The notes beneath the pieces were generated by a model. It saw only the letters and a program-made list of their open reading frames with translations, was not told the DNA's origin and did no database searches. Source: Owenia fusiformis (Eukaryota; Annelida; Polychaeta; Sabellida; Oweniidae). Taken from it: DNA of 64,000 bases. Shown here piece by piece: positions 33,510-44,329 of the stretch; within the stretch, counting starts at the first letter, position 1, and each line of letters opens with the position of its first letter. The DNA is taken from assembly GCA_903813345.2 (NCBI GenBank), contig CAIIXF020000002.1, forward strand, positions 24,134,455 to 24,198,454, in the 5' to 3' direction. Both the position numbers and the translations under genes were made by a program.

Positions 33510-34280
33510 CGGATTGGATTCACTATTTTCTCAGGAAGTTATTTGGACGATTATGTTCAATAATGTCACTGACACTGTTCTCAATGTTTCTGTATATTCT
33601 GGTTGCTCATTCTGCAGTTCGATTATTCAGTTATTATGTTCATTCACGTTACTGAAACTGTTCTCTATGGCTCTGTATATCATGTATATTCTAGTTGTTC
33701 ATTGTTCACTTCAATAGTTGGGTTCATTTAGGTTACTCATGGGGTTCTCCTTGACTTTGTGTAACAGTATTATATGGTTTGGTTGTTCAGTCTCTTTATT
33801 GAATTCTCAGGTAGGTATTTGTCCATTCCCTGTGAAGAATCGAGGAAGAATCACAGCTTTGCTACTATGCATCAGTATATGTTTATAGATATTCCATTTG
33901 TTTTAGAGTCTTTTATGTAATTATTTACAAATGTACATGTCCTTTTCTGTGCACATCACTGTCCATGTGCTACTATGAAGGAACTGGTATATGACCTCCA
34001 ATTAACACTTAACATAGATGCTCCTGTGCTTATAATGTCATGGTGATTTGGTTTATTATTCAACAAAACATATTGGAAGGAGTAAAATGAGCAATAAATA
34101 ATAAAGACTCAAAGCAGCTTCCATTTGCCATAGTTTGTTTGTGAACTCATTAGAGAAGGAATAGCGAAGATTAACATGACCTGGAAGTGTGAATTTTAGC
34201 ACAGGGTTATTGCTGTTTCATGTTACCTCCATATGTAAAAAGGGAAGAACCATTAGTTTGTATGTGGGTATTTGAGGGAC
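33510..34280. repeat. diverged paralogue of the 21.56-22.17 kb segment
   Basis: Shares, in order, the ATTATGTTCA/ACTGTTCTC tandem units, TATATGACCTCCA, TAATGTCATGG, ATATTG-AAGGAG and AAGGGAAGAACCATTA with 21.56-22.17 and 41.40-42.00 kb. It marks an older duplication than blocks 1 and 2. Confidence 0.6.
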
Positions 34281-34344
34281 CGTCAGTGCATACTTTTTTG
34301 CAATGTTTTTAATGTCTTCATTATTTTTTAGCTTCAGAGCACAG

Positions 34345-34552
34345 GGTGTGTACCAAATTAAGCGTGACAGTTGTGACAATGCACGGGGTAAGGTACACCA
34401 TAAGGGTGATGAAATTTTAGCAAACTGATGTTTTCATATTTTCAGAAAGATCTAGAAACTATAGACCAAATCTTTCTGAAATGATGAACCTCATCAACCT
34501 CGTGTTGTACCTTATCCTGCGTGCAACTTTCACACTTAATTTGGTACACACC
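34345..34552. mobile_element. 208-bp TIR MITE
   Basis: GGTGTGTACCAAATTAAG at the left mirrors CTTAATTTGGTACACACC at the right, with CAG flanking both ends (34,342-34,344 and 34,553-34,555). Inner arms also pair (GATGAAATTTT region). Non-coding. Confidence 0.75.
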
Positions 34553-37061
34553 CAGTGTTGAGCTACAGATCTTTTGGCATAAAACCAAGGTGATTAGGGG
34601 TAGAGAGCAAAGTTATGAATACTTGATACCAATATCACTGAAATTCATAAAATATTGAGTAAAGATATTGATATCCATGAATGGATATAATTTATATTTT
34701 TGAAAAACCATAGGATTGTCCATCTATCCCATGGGAAATCATCATCAGCGAAAAAAGGGAATGTTGAAAAAATGTTGAATTAAAACATTTTGAAAAATAG
34801 AGATGTTAGAAAAAAATGTTGAATAAATATGTTGAAAAAATTTGAAAAGAAGGAGGAAAGTATTGCAACAGATTTCGGACAGTCATTTATTGGATTTTGG
34901 CTATTTTAAATAGGTGCATATGTAAGACCAATGCTTTACCTCCAGGAAAAGCACTCATAGAAATGATAGAATAATTTCGACTTTGAGGCAGGGAAGATGC
35001 AAACAACCCACCCACATGTTTTTCTGAAATGTTTTCCTGATTTTCAACCCTTTCCACCCCTGCTTTTTTAATTTTTCTTGCATCAATATGTTGTGTTTTG
35101 ACATAGTTTATCACTTTAAAAAGAATAAGATTCCTTTTAGTTAAAGTGGAAAACAAAATTTTCCACATTATTTTTCCATAGGGAAAACTCATGTGATCCA
35201 TTGCTTTCAGCTAATTTTGGTCACCCATAATGGATATCCAGATGTATTTGTAGCCATAATAATTATGGCTGATTATTGTTATTCATGTTAGTCATATTCA
35301 ATATTACAGTACATTAGGCCAATGAAAAACTTGTCAATCTGGGACAAGTTTTGTGAAGCATTCCCTAAATCAAGACTAGATAGAAGAGGTCAAGTTTCCT
35401 GTTAAAGGACATACATGTAGTTCAACCTGATCAAACTGTTCAATAGCTATGATCAAAATGAAGTAAAACATTGCCAATCTCCAACTTCACAAATTCCTGG
35501 CATAAGGTCCTTCAGGGATGCTGAAATAGCTCTGTCAAATGCTATCATGGAATTGTAAGGCAGACCTGATAATCCACACGCCCGGTGATTGTACAAAATG
35601 GATGGAGGGGGGGGAGTGGGCAATTTCTGCAAGAAAACTCAACAAATTTTGAAGTTTTATTTTTTCAAGAGAAAATTTACAACTGAATTGCCAAATGAAT
35701 AGGCGCAGTGCACGGCAAAATATGTTAGGTCTTCTAGTATTTTTGTGAACTGATACCCTTCTAAGATATGAGATCTATTAAAAAAGGCGCATCATCACCA
35801 ACGTGCAAAAGTAAATGTTTTTGCTATAAATTAGGCAACAATGGTCTCCATGACCTGTAATAAATAGGTATAAGGGATCACAATATTAATGACATTGCTC
35901 ACTTTTTAAAGTTAGTTTCCATGCATTATACAAAAAATAATCGAAATAAATTAATATTGGATGGAGGGGGAGTGGTCAGTGGATGGAGGGGGGGGAGTTA
36001 CGTGTATATAAGACATGATAAGACATGCTACTTGAATTTATACTTATAATCAAAATTTTCCCATTTTCATTCTCCAGAGACATAATATCCAGTTCCTTAC
36101 TGGGGTACTGAGTTTAGTTTTTCCAAATGCAAGAGTTCTTGTGAATTTGTTCCATCGTAAAGTAATATAACTACCCCCCCCCCTCCATCAACAACACCGC
36201 CTTGGTCCAAATCTGAACACTTTGTCAATACAGTACAGTGAGTATACTTTGTTTCCATCTCATTTCTCAGTGAATATGATAACAAAATTTTTTTTTTACT
36301 TTTTATTCTCTTAAAATTCAATCTAAAATACATGATGTGACCCGGACACCGGGCCCGGACACCCCAGTGGTATATAATAGTCACACAGGAAGAGATGTTA
36401 CACAAAATACATAGTCACACAGTTTTTAATACACTGCATCCCACAAATTAAAGAAAATATTATCAATGCATATTACACTAATTATATATATATATATCTT
36501 TTATTGACTCTTTACAAGATCAAGAAAAAATTCAAAATTATAAATACTAATGCACTGGTAAATAAATTGTTTCATCTATTGAACAAAACTATGAAGGTGA
36601 TGGTCTAATGAACAATGTAAATCATAATTATTTATTATGTATATTTTTCTTCATATTTAGGAATGAAGTCCCGCCATGGGTATTTATTTATTTATTCATT
36701 TAGATATACACTTTTTAACAGTGGCACTCCTACATTAAGGTGCATCTATATAGAGTATTTAAGCGTTGGTGCAATATGGTTATGTCCAATATACACCTTT
36801 CTTTCTTATGGCAGACTTTGGATATGATATTGCTGACTTTGGATATCTATCCAGATTATGATAAAAAGAAGCACGTTCAAAAGGTGTGTATAGTTTAGTT
36901 TATTATATACCTCATATGTATTCTAGATGCTCATTGGCTTATTCATGGTCACATGATATGAAATAGATGAACTAATTCCATGGACAGTCCTAAGAACCTG
37001 TAATTATAAAAAATGTTGAAATGAAGACTTCTCATTTTGTTTTTGTTTACAGAGTACATAT
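34553..37061. other. no gene seen; simple G/C tracts
   Basis: About 2.5 kb without a credible gene. It contains GGATGGAGGGGGGGGAGT near 35,600 with further copies near 35,960-35,998 and an inverted match (CCCCCCCTCCATC) near 36,173-36,187, which suggests small dispersed repeats. A GGACACCGGGCCCGGACACC motif lies at ~36,343. Open frames of ~100 codons on the minus strand (34,887-35,201 and 36,097-36,405) lack any recognisable domain. Confidence 0.4.
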
Positions 37062-37212
37062 GGGGTATATCATAAAACAAATAGTGACTGCCACATTTTC
37101 GGGTAATAGTGTAAACATTTTGAGAACATGTCAGTGGACAGGATATTCCCTCAGGAAAGGCACATGTATTTTGCACTATTTCCCTCAATGGGAGTCACTA
37201 TTTGTATAATAA
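37062..37212. mobile_element. small hairpin MITE
   Basis: ATAAAACAAATAGTGACTG at the left mirrors AGTCACTATTTGTATAAT at the right. A related 85-bp hairpin lies at 37,581-37,665. Confidence 0.55.
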
Positions 37213-37385
37213 GGTAAGGTAAGAATAATTTGGTATATACAAAATAGAAGTAAAAGTGAGACAGAAACAAAATGATTCCTAATCTACTATTTTCCTTATA
37301 GGAATATTGTCATCCTTATGCATTTTCCAAGAAACGTGAAAAATTATTTTTTACAGATCGAGAGCTTGGCAATAATATATTATGC

Positions 37386-37572
37386 TTACATTATTGTAGT
37401 AGTTTCAGCAAGAATGAACTTATAAATTAGATACCACTTTTCTGGCAGGTAGCTCAATTTTGACATGAACAATGAAATGTAAAAGTTGCAAGAAAATCTA
37501 AGATAAGGACTAAAAGCTGTAGGGAAATGTCCTTTGCATCCAGTATGGATGACATTGTGACTTGCTAAATCA
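37386..37572 (-). pseudogene. zinc-finger C-terminal tail fragment
   Basis: Reads DLASHNVIHTGCKGHF followed by about 45 residues including [16 protein letters not shown] and ending ETTTIM. The same tail, about 90% similar in DNA, ends the fragment at 39,011. It is a duplicated 3' end of an A-type zinc-finger gene, cut off from fingers upstream by the hairpin at 37,581. Confidence 0.65.
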
Positions 37573-37580
37573 GGCATACA

Positions 37581-37665
37581 GGGGCAATAAAACAAATAGT
37601 GAGTGGGAAATCATTTACACTATTGATCGAAATTAGGCAGTCACTATTTGTTTTATTATATACCC
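37581..37665. mobile_element. 85-bp hairpin of the ACAAATAGTGACTG family
   Basis: GGGGCAATAAAACAAATAGTGA at the left mirrors TCACTATTTGTTTTATTATA at the right. Its border sequence ATTATATACCC (37,655-37,665) recurs inverted as GGGTATATAATT at 38,991-39,002, so a ~1.35-kb unit may lie between. Confidence 0.5.
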
Positions 37666-37905
37666 TATACTGACTCGTGTCCCGTTTCCTCTACGAAGGC
37701 CAAAAAGGCTTAGAAAGCCCCCTCCCCGGGTCCATTGTTAGCATTATAAGCTGTGACGTCATCAGATGCTCAACAGAAATTTTTGCCTCTGAGACTCTCA
37801 CTTGACAAATTCAATCGTGTTTAACATGCGGAATAGATTATCATAACACTTGAAATTACACAGACGTATTGAGCTTAGGGAACTTTATACACGTTGCTTA
37901 CTCTA

Positions 37906-38709
37906 CTATCACACCAAACTAGTTCTCACTACGTTCTCGAAAACTGGCTTCAACTGTGTACGAACGGACTGGACCTACTAAGAACCGTTTGGGATCTATT
38001 TACAAACTTCATCGAACGTACTCGAATGGGTAGGTCTTCTAGAACTTAGACAATGCTCAAAATGTTCTCGTGGTCGTCACGTCCTACAATTAGAACGAGT
38101 GACAACGTACTAACGACGAGCTGGACGTACTACGAACGGAACCGTTGTACTTCAATCCTACTAGGGACGTTTTAACAACGAGTTGAACTGTCTGAGGACG
38201 TGTTGAGAACGAGGTAGAACTAATTGCAAACGGGTTTAAACTGATTAAGAACGTATTTAACACTGCTTATGAACGAGTTAGCAAAAATGTACATGTAGCT
38301 ATCACACCAAACAAGTTGCCACTGCGTTCATCAAAACTGGTTTGAAACTGTGTGCGAACGGAATGAACGTAGCTGCAACTTTCTAAGGTCTATTTACGAA
38401 CTTTATGAACGTTCTCAGACGGGAATGTGATTTTAAAATTTTGAATCGATTCAAAATTCGATGGCGACCATACCGTTCTGTAATCAGGTTATGTTGACCT
38501 TCTAGACTAAGGGATGCATTCTACTACGTTGCACACCGACGTGGTGCGACCTGAACGAACTGCGAACGAGATGGACGTATTGAAGACTGTTTGAGAACGA
38601 AGAAGCTAATTATTTCAGACATATTTCCCGAACACAGCCAGATTTAGCCCGTTTTACTACATTTTCGTAGGACTGGCAAGAACGGGTAAGAACTAGTTTG
38701 GTGTGATAG
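37906..38709. mobile_element. 804-bp TIR element with reiterated GAACG motif
   Basis: CTATCACACCAAACTAGTTCT at 37,906 mirrors AGAACTAGTTTGGTGTGATAG ending at 38,709. A third, direct copy (CTATCACACCAAACAAGTTG) sits inside at about 38,299, followed by a repeat of the post-terminal sequence (ACTGTGTRCGAACGGA). The interior is packed with about 14 GAACG motifs at irregular spacing. No clear target duplication and no open frame. Confidence 0.65.
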
Positions 38710-38849
38710 GGGGGTTATATTGTATCGTTCACGCACGTCTGTCATGGTGAACGGAGTTGATTTGTGTTTGTGCTCATCCTCCATTTTTCTATTTTTCGTC
38801 TGCGCAGTGATGATGCACAGACGTTTCCAAGGGTAATAGAACTTGCAAT

Positions 38850-38899
38850 TGTGACGTCAGCGGGCAATAGTTCAAATGTATATTCCCGCTGACGTCACA
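38850..38899. repeat. dyad with two CRE-like TGACGTCA sites
   Basis: TGTGACGTCAGCGGG is mirrored by CCCGCTGACGTCACA around a short loop. TGACGTCA is the CREB/ATF consensus, but here it is probably part of a MITE terminus or hairpin. Confidence 0.6.
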
Positions 38900-39010
38900 T
38901 TTGAGGGAATATAACTTTCCGAGGGAAATAGTAAATCTATTTCGGAACACGTGACTAGGTATTGACCAATCAGGATTAGTGTTACATATTGGGTATATAA
39001 TTAATTATGC

Positions 39011-39955
<945 letters not shown>

Positions 39956-41002
39956 CTACTTTTCTCCAGTATGAATGAGATTGTGTTTTACCAATGTATC
40001 TTTCCGTGCAAATGTTTTAGAACAAATGTCACATTTAAACTGTTTTTCTCCAGTATGGATGAGGTTGTGTGTTACTAAGTGAGATTTCTGTAGAAATGTT
40101 TTAGAACAAATGTTACATTTAAACTGCTTAATTCCAGTATGAATGAGATTGTGAGTTACTAACTGAGATTTATGTGCAAATGTTTTAAAACAAATGTCAC
40201 ATTCAAAATCCTTTTCTCCAGTATGGATGAGATTGTGACTTCCTAAGTTAGATTTCCTTGCAAATGTTTTAAAACAAATGTCACATTCAAAATCCTTTTC
40301 TCCAGTATGTATGAGATTGTGGCTCTTTAAGTCAGATTTCCTTGCAAATGTTTTAGAACAAATATCACATTTTAACTGCTTTTCTCCAGTATGGATGATA
40401 TTGTGACTAATTAAGCTGAATTTGCGTGCAAATGCTTTGGAACAAATGTCACATTTAAATTGCTTTTCTCCAGTATGTATGAGATTGTGTTTCTTTAAGT
40501 ATGATTTCAGTGCAAATCTTTTGAAACAAATGTCACATTTAAACTGTTTTTCTCCAGTATGAATGTGGTTGTGCATTAGTAAGTTGGACTTAAGTGCAAA
40601 TGCTTTTGAACAAATGTCACATTTAAATTGCTTTTCTCCAGTATGTATGAGATTGTGTTTCTTTAAGTATGATTTCAGTGCAAATTTTTTGAAACAAATG
40701 TCACACTTAAACCGTTTTTCTCCGGTATGAATGAATTTGTGTTTTTCTAAATAAGATTTCTGTGAAAATGCTTTTGAACAAATGTCACATTTAAACTGTT
40801 TTTCTCCAGTATGGATGAGATTGTGACTTGCCAAGTAAGATTTCTGAGCAAATGTTTTCGAACAAATGCCACATTTAAATTGTTTCTCTCCAGTATGGAT
40901 GAAATTGTGGCTTACTAAGTCAGAATTACGCCTAAATGTTTTAGAACAAATGTCACATTTAAATTGTTTTCTTCCAGTATGGATGGGATTATGATTAGGC
41001 AT
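39956..41002 (-). CDS. 12-finger C2H2 zinc-finger protein (A type), probably truncated
   Basis: A 348-codon frame from ATG 41002 (M-P-N-H-N-P-I-H-T-G) with twelve regular 28-residue fingers, all with C2H2 ligands intact. It ends abruptly after T-G-E-K at a TAG where sister genes have CAG (Gln) or AAG, so a nonsense change within a linker is the likely cause. The decayed fingers below it (39,011-39,955) are the former C-terminus. Fingers 4 and 6 are near duplicates (ALKSYLKKH). Twelve fingers with an intact start could still make a DNA-binding protein. Its head and 5' flank match the 19,905 locus. Confidence 0.75.
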   Translation of the reverse strand: MPNHNPIHTGRKQFKCDICSKTFRRNSDLVSHNFIHTGEKQFKCGICSKTFAQKSYLASHNLIHTGEKQFKCDICSKAFSQKSYLEKHKFIHTGEKRFKCDICFKKFALKSYLKKHNLIHTGEKQFKCDICSKAFALKSNLLMHNHIHTGEKQFKCDICFKRFALKSYLKKHNLIHTGEKQFKCDICSKAFARKFSLISHNIIHTGEKQLKCDICSKTFARKSDLKSHNLIHTGEKDFECDICFKTFARKSNLGSHNLIHTGEKDFECDICFKTFAHKSQLVTHNLIHTGIKQFKCNICSKTFLQKSHLVTHNLIHTGEKQFKCDICSKTFARKDTLVKHNLIHTGEK

Positions 41003-41169
41003 TCTTAGTGATGTCTTCCAAAATATTTAGAATATCCTAGGACAGAACATTCAGTATGGTAGATCAATACAGCCTGGTTGATATATATTGTTCATAATTT
41101 AGCGCTGTCAGTCAGTATGCTGTCTGTATTTTTCATGTAGCCTGAATGTTTCAGTATGTAGCATCGGTT

Positions 41170-41300
41170 AACTGCTTTTCCCAAATATGGATAATTGTTT
41201 GTCCTTTTTCTGTTCAAATTATATTTTGAACTTTTTCTCTCCAATGCGGATCAGACTATGATGATATTATTTAGAACTAGGTTTACTAACATCACATAAA
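41170..41300 (-). pseudogene. highly degenerate zinc-finger fragment (block 2)
   Basis: Paralogue of 21,325-21,460. The readable linker IRIGEKKF lacks the flanking Cys/His sets. Confidence 0.5.
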
Positions 41301-42589
41301 GGCAGGTTAAGTCAATATCTCTTTTAAATATCCACATGGTACTCAATGTCATTCAATATGAGTATGCATAGTGTTTTTCATCACATCTTCTATATATATA
41401 TATTTTGGTTGTTGATTCTCCACTTTAATAAATTTTTTTTTAATATTTGTTGTCACACTGTTCTCCGTGTATCTCTATATACAGATATATAGGGTATATA
41501 GTACTACTATATTCTTGGTGTTGATTCTAAGTTCAACAATTATGTTCATTATGTCTTTGACACTGTTCTCCTTGTATCACTGTTTATATTTTGGTTGTTG
41601 AGTTTTCGTATAACTCTTACATGTAGTTGTCCATCTTATGTGCACCGTGCAGTCTTTTCTACTATATATATGTTAGGAACTGATAGATATGACCTCCACT
41701 TGAACATAGTTTAAAGATATCTGTAAGATGTACCTGTGCAAATAATGTCATGGAGATCTTGTTCTATAATTCAACATAATATATTGAAAGGAGTATAGAA
41801 CTAGCAGGGAACAATGATATAATAATCAACAGATAGTGTTTATGTATGCTCAAACATTTGACGGTTTATTTAATAACTTATAAGACAACAAATAGCAAAG
41901 ATTCAACATGACCTGAAGGAGTAAATTTAAGTACAGGTATTGCAGGATTCTGTTTCCAACACAAGAAGAACAAGGGAAGAACCATTAAAATGTTTGGGGA
42001 TCTTAAAGTCTGTTCTCAAATAATTGTCAACATACATAGGCATCAGAAAGGGGGTGCATTTGATGCAAACGCACTCCCCCCTCTGAAAATACCAGTTTTT
42101 TTTTAATGAGATTTCTTCGAATTCAAAAAATTGATTTTGTTAGAAAGGAACTATTTATTAGTTCTCATGGTACTTAACAGAAAATGGCAATACAGGAGGT
42201 GACAAAACCATTTTGAACACCTGGATTTTGAAAATTTTTGAACAAAGATAACAGAGTTCTGTTTTGACCGCCAGTCAGTTTAACTAGTTCCACATATGAC
42301 CATTACATGACCAGGGTCACAATGTTTATGGTCAGAATGACCCTAAACAGCCCTCTGAAAATGTGGCTGAAAATAGCTAAAAGTAGCAGCTTCATTGAAC
42401 ATAATCTTTTGAATTTCAGAAAATGTGCACAATATATTGCTCTAAATGAAAAAAATTTTATCTTTTAAGAAAAAAAAGAAAAGCGATCTATTTTCTGTTT
42501 TATGACCACCAATTTTTTTTTAATTTCAAAGATGCCATAATATATACAGTCAATATGCAGTTATGATTTGCTTAGATTGCATCCACCCA

Positions 42590-42655
42590 CTATGGCTAAT
42601 TGGCAGAGTCAAGGTTACCACTATCGCTTGGCCCTGGCTTCGACTCCTTTTGATT
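42590..42655 (+). other. tRNA-like / SINE-like box pair (block 2)
   Basis: Copy of the 22,740 feature, with A-box-like TGGCTAATTGG and B-box-like GCTTCGACTCC, then a small deletion (CCCAC lost). Confidence 0.35.
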
Positions 42656-42771
42656 GTAGGATATGTAATTCAGGGTATTATTATCTTAGCGTATTACTGT
42701 TTATATGGGTTCCTGAGTGGTCCGCAACTCTTATAAAAAGGCTGTGATGTGTTCTTGTGTTGTCTGTGTAC

Positions 42772-43661
42772 TGTTACGTTCGAAAATAACAGAAAGTAAA
42801 AACAGCAATTAAAATATGATAACAATATATTTATATTTTGAAAACTAAATAAAATAACAATAATATAAAGGAGGTTTAATACTTAAGTGATGTCCAATCA
42901 ATGATACGGCTTATTTTTGATGTTGATAAATGTCGTTGACGATCCTTGAGAATGTTCCAGATCACGAAATGTTTCAATAATCGTTAATAGTTCTCCAATG
43001 TTTGTAATAATCCAATAATGTTTGTTGTAATCCTATAATGTTCGTATCCAATAATGTTTGATGATAATCCACAAATGTTTGATGATAATCCACAAATGTT
43101 TGATGATAATCTACAAATGTTTATGATAATCCACGAATATATATATATGATAATCCGTATATAATGTATATTGTAATATATGTCCATATAAAGTCCTCAG
43201 GTTGTATATTTGTAGTGTTATAAATGTTCCCACAGTAGGTGTCTGTAATATTCTGCTAAGAAGATGTCCTTTGATCAACTTTGAAATTCTGCTACAGAGT
43301 AGATGTCCAGTTATGATGACTTAATTTATCTGCTAATGAGAGTCACTGTGCTGTTCTTTTTATAATGTGAAAGAATGATCCAGAAACGAATCTTCTGGAA
43401 CTACATCTTGATTGGACATCTTTAGTGACATGATTAAATTTTTATGAATGGTTATAATTTCTAGAACTATCTGGATGGTCAAGGGTTAATGAGTCATTCA
43501 GTTCAGTTTTGTTTACTAGATACAGTGTATAATGTCATTGTGACCTTGACCTAAGATCTCTAATAAAGAATAGCTCAACATATACAGCAAGCATACATTA
43601 CAAATTAAACTATAGGTGAATATAGTAGAATATAATATACATGTAGCTCACTACTGTAACA
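42772..43661 (-). repeat. 3' LTR
   Basis: 890 bp, TG...CA ends. Looks identical to 47,409-48,298 by line-by-line comparison. It contains a minisatellite of ATGTTTGATGATAATCCACAA units (about 43,010-43,140). Confidence 0.92.
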
Positions 43662-43672
43662 CCTCCCTCCTT
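43662..43672 (-). other. polypurine tract
   Basis: Minus-strand AAGGAGGGAGG immediately precedes the 3' LTR, where plus-strand DNA synthesis is primed in Ty3/gypsy elements. Confidence 0.8.
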
Positions 43673-44329
43673 AAAAGAAAAGTTTTGAATGCAATGAAAA
43701 ACTTTTACAAGAATATCTTGAGTAGCGAGCATTACAATTTCTAAAAGTGAGGTTGAGACTTACATGATATTAACTTTACAATAGTCCTTTTATATGCAGT
43801 ATGTTTACAAGTAATATAATACTTTCTATCGTTACAGTGTGAGTACAATCTAATAACATATAATGTTCTGTAATAATGTGTTACAATAGTATCATACTAC
43901 AATAGTATCAAACTAAGTTATGCATCAAGTCATAAATACAATACATGCAATAGATCATATAACATATACAATAGCATACATTTTTGAGTCTGACAAACAC
44001 TAAACTAGTACAATGTTTTAAATTATCACATGATCTTATGTAAGTATTTCTAATTGTACACTCTGATGTTATCAAGTAATCTTGTGACACTATTTAATGA
44101 TCACCTATAGTGCTCACATAATCTAGATGCAATCTTATAGTTCATATAATATCAATTTCACTGTTTAGGCAAATGTTTTTATATATTGTTAAAATAAAGT
44201 GACAGTTATCACAAATGTCTAATTTGCCTACCATATAATATAATCTTCATGAGTTTATCTTTATAAATTACAATATCTGAATCTTGAATAACATATAGTT
44301 GTCATTTACATACAAGTTTGGCCTATGAG
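43673..44329. other. non-coding interior of the LTR element
   Basis: About 650 bp of AT-rich sequence between the end of the open frame and the polypurine tract, with no recognisable RT or RNase H motif in any frame. This is where the missing 3' part of pol would be expected if the order was gag-PR-INT-RT-RH. Confidence 0.6.

Noticed and set aside
34887-35201. 104-codon minus-strand frame
   Set aside because: No domain, no splice context, and no repeat of it elsewhere in the window; not separable from chance.
42984-43187. 67-codon frame present in both LTRs
   Set aside because: Produced by the AATCCACAAATGTTTGATGAT minisatellite in the LTR; low complexity, not a protein gene.
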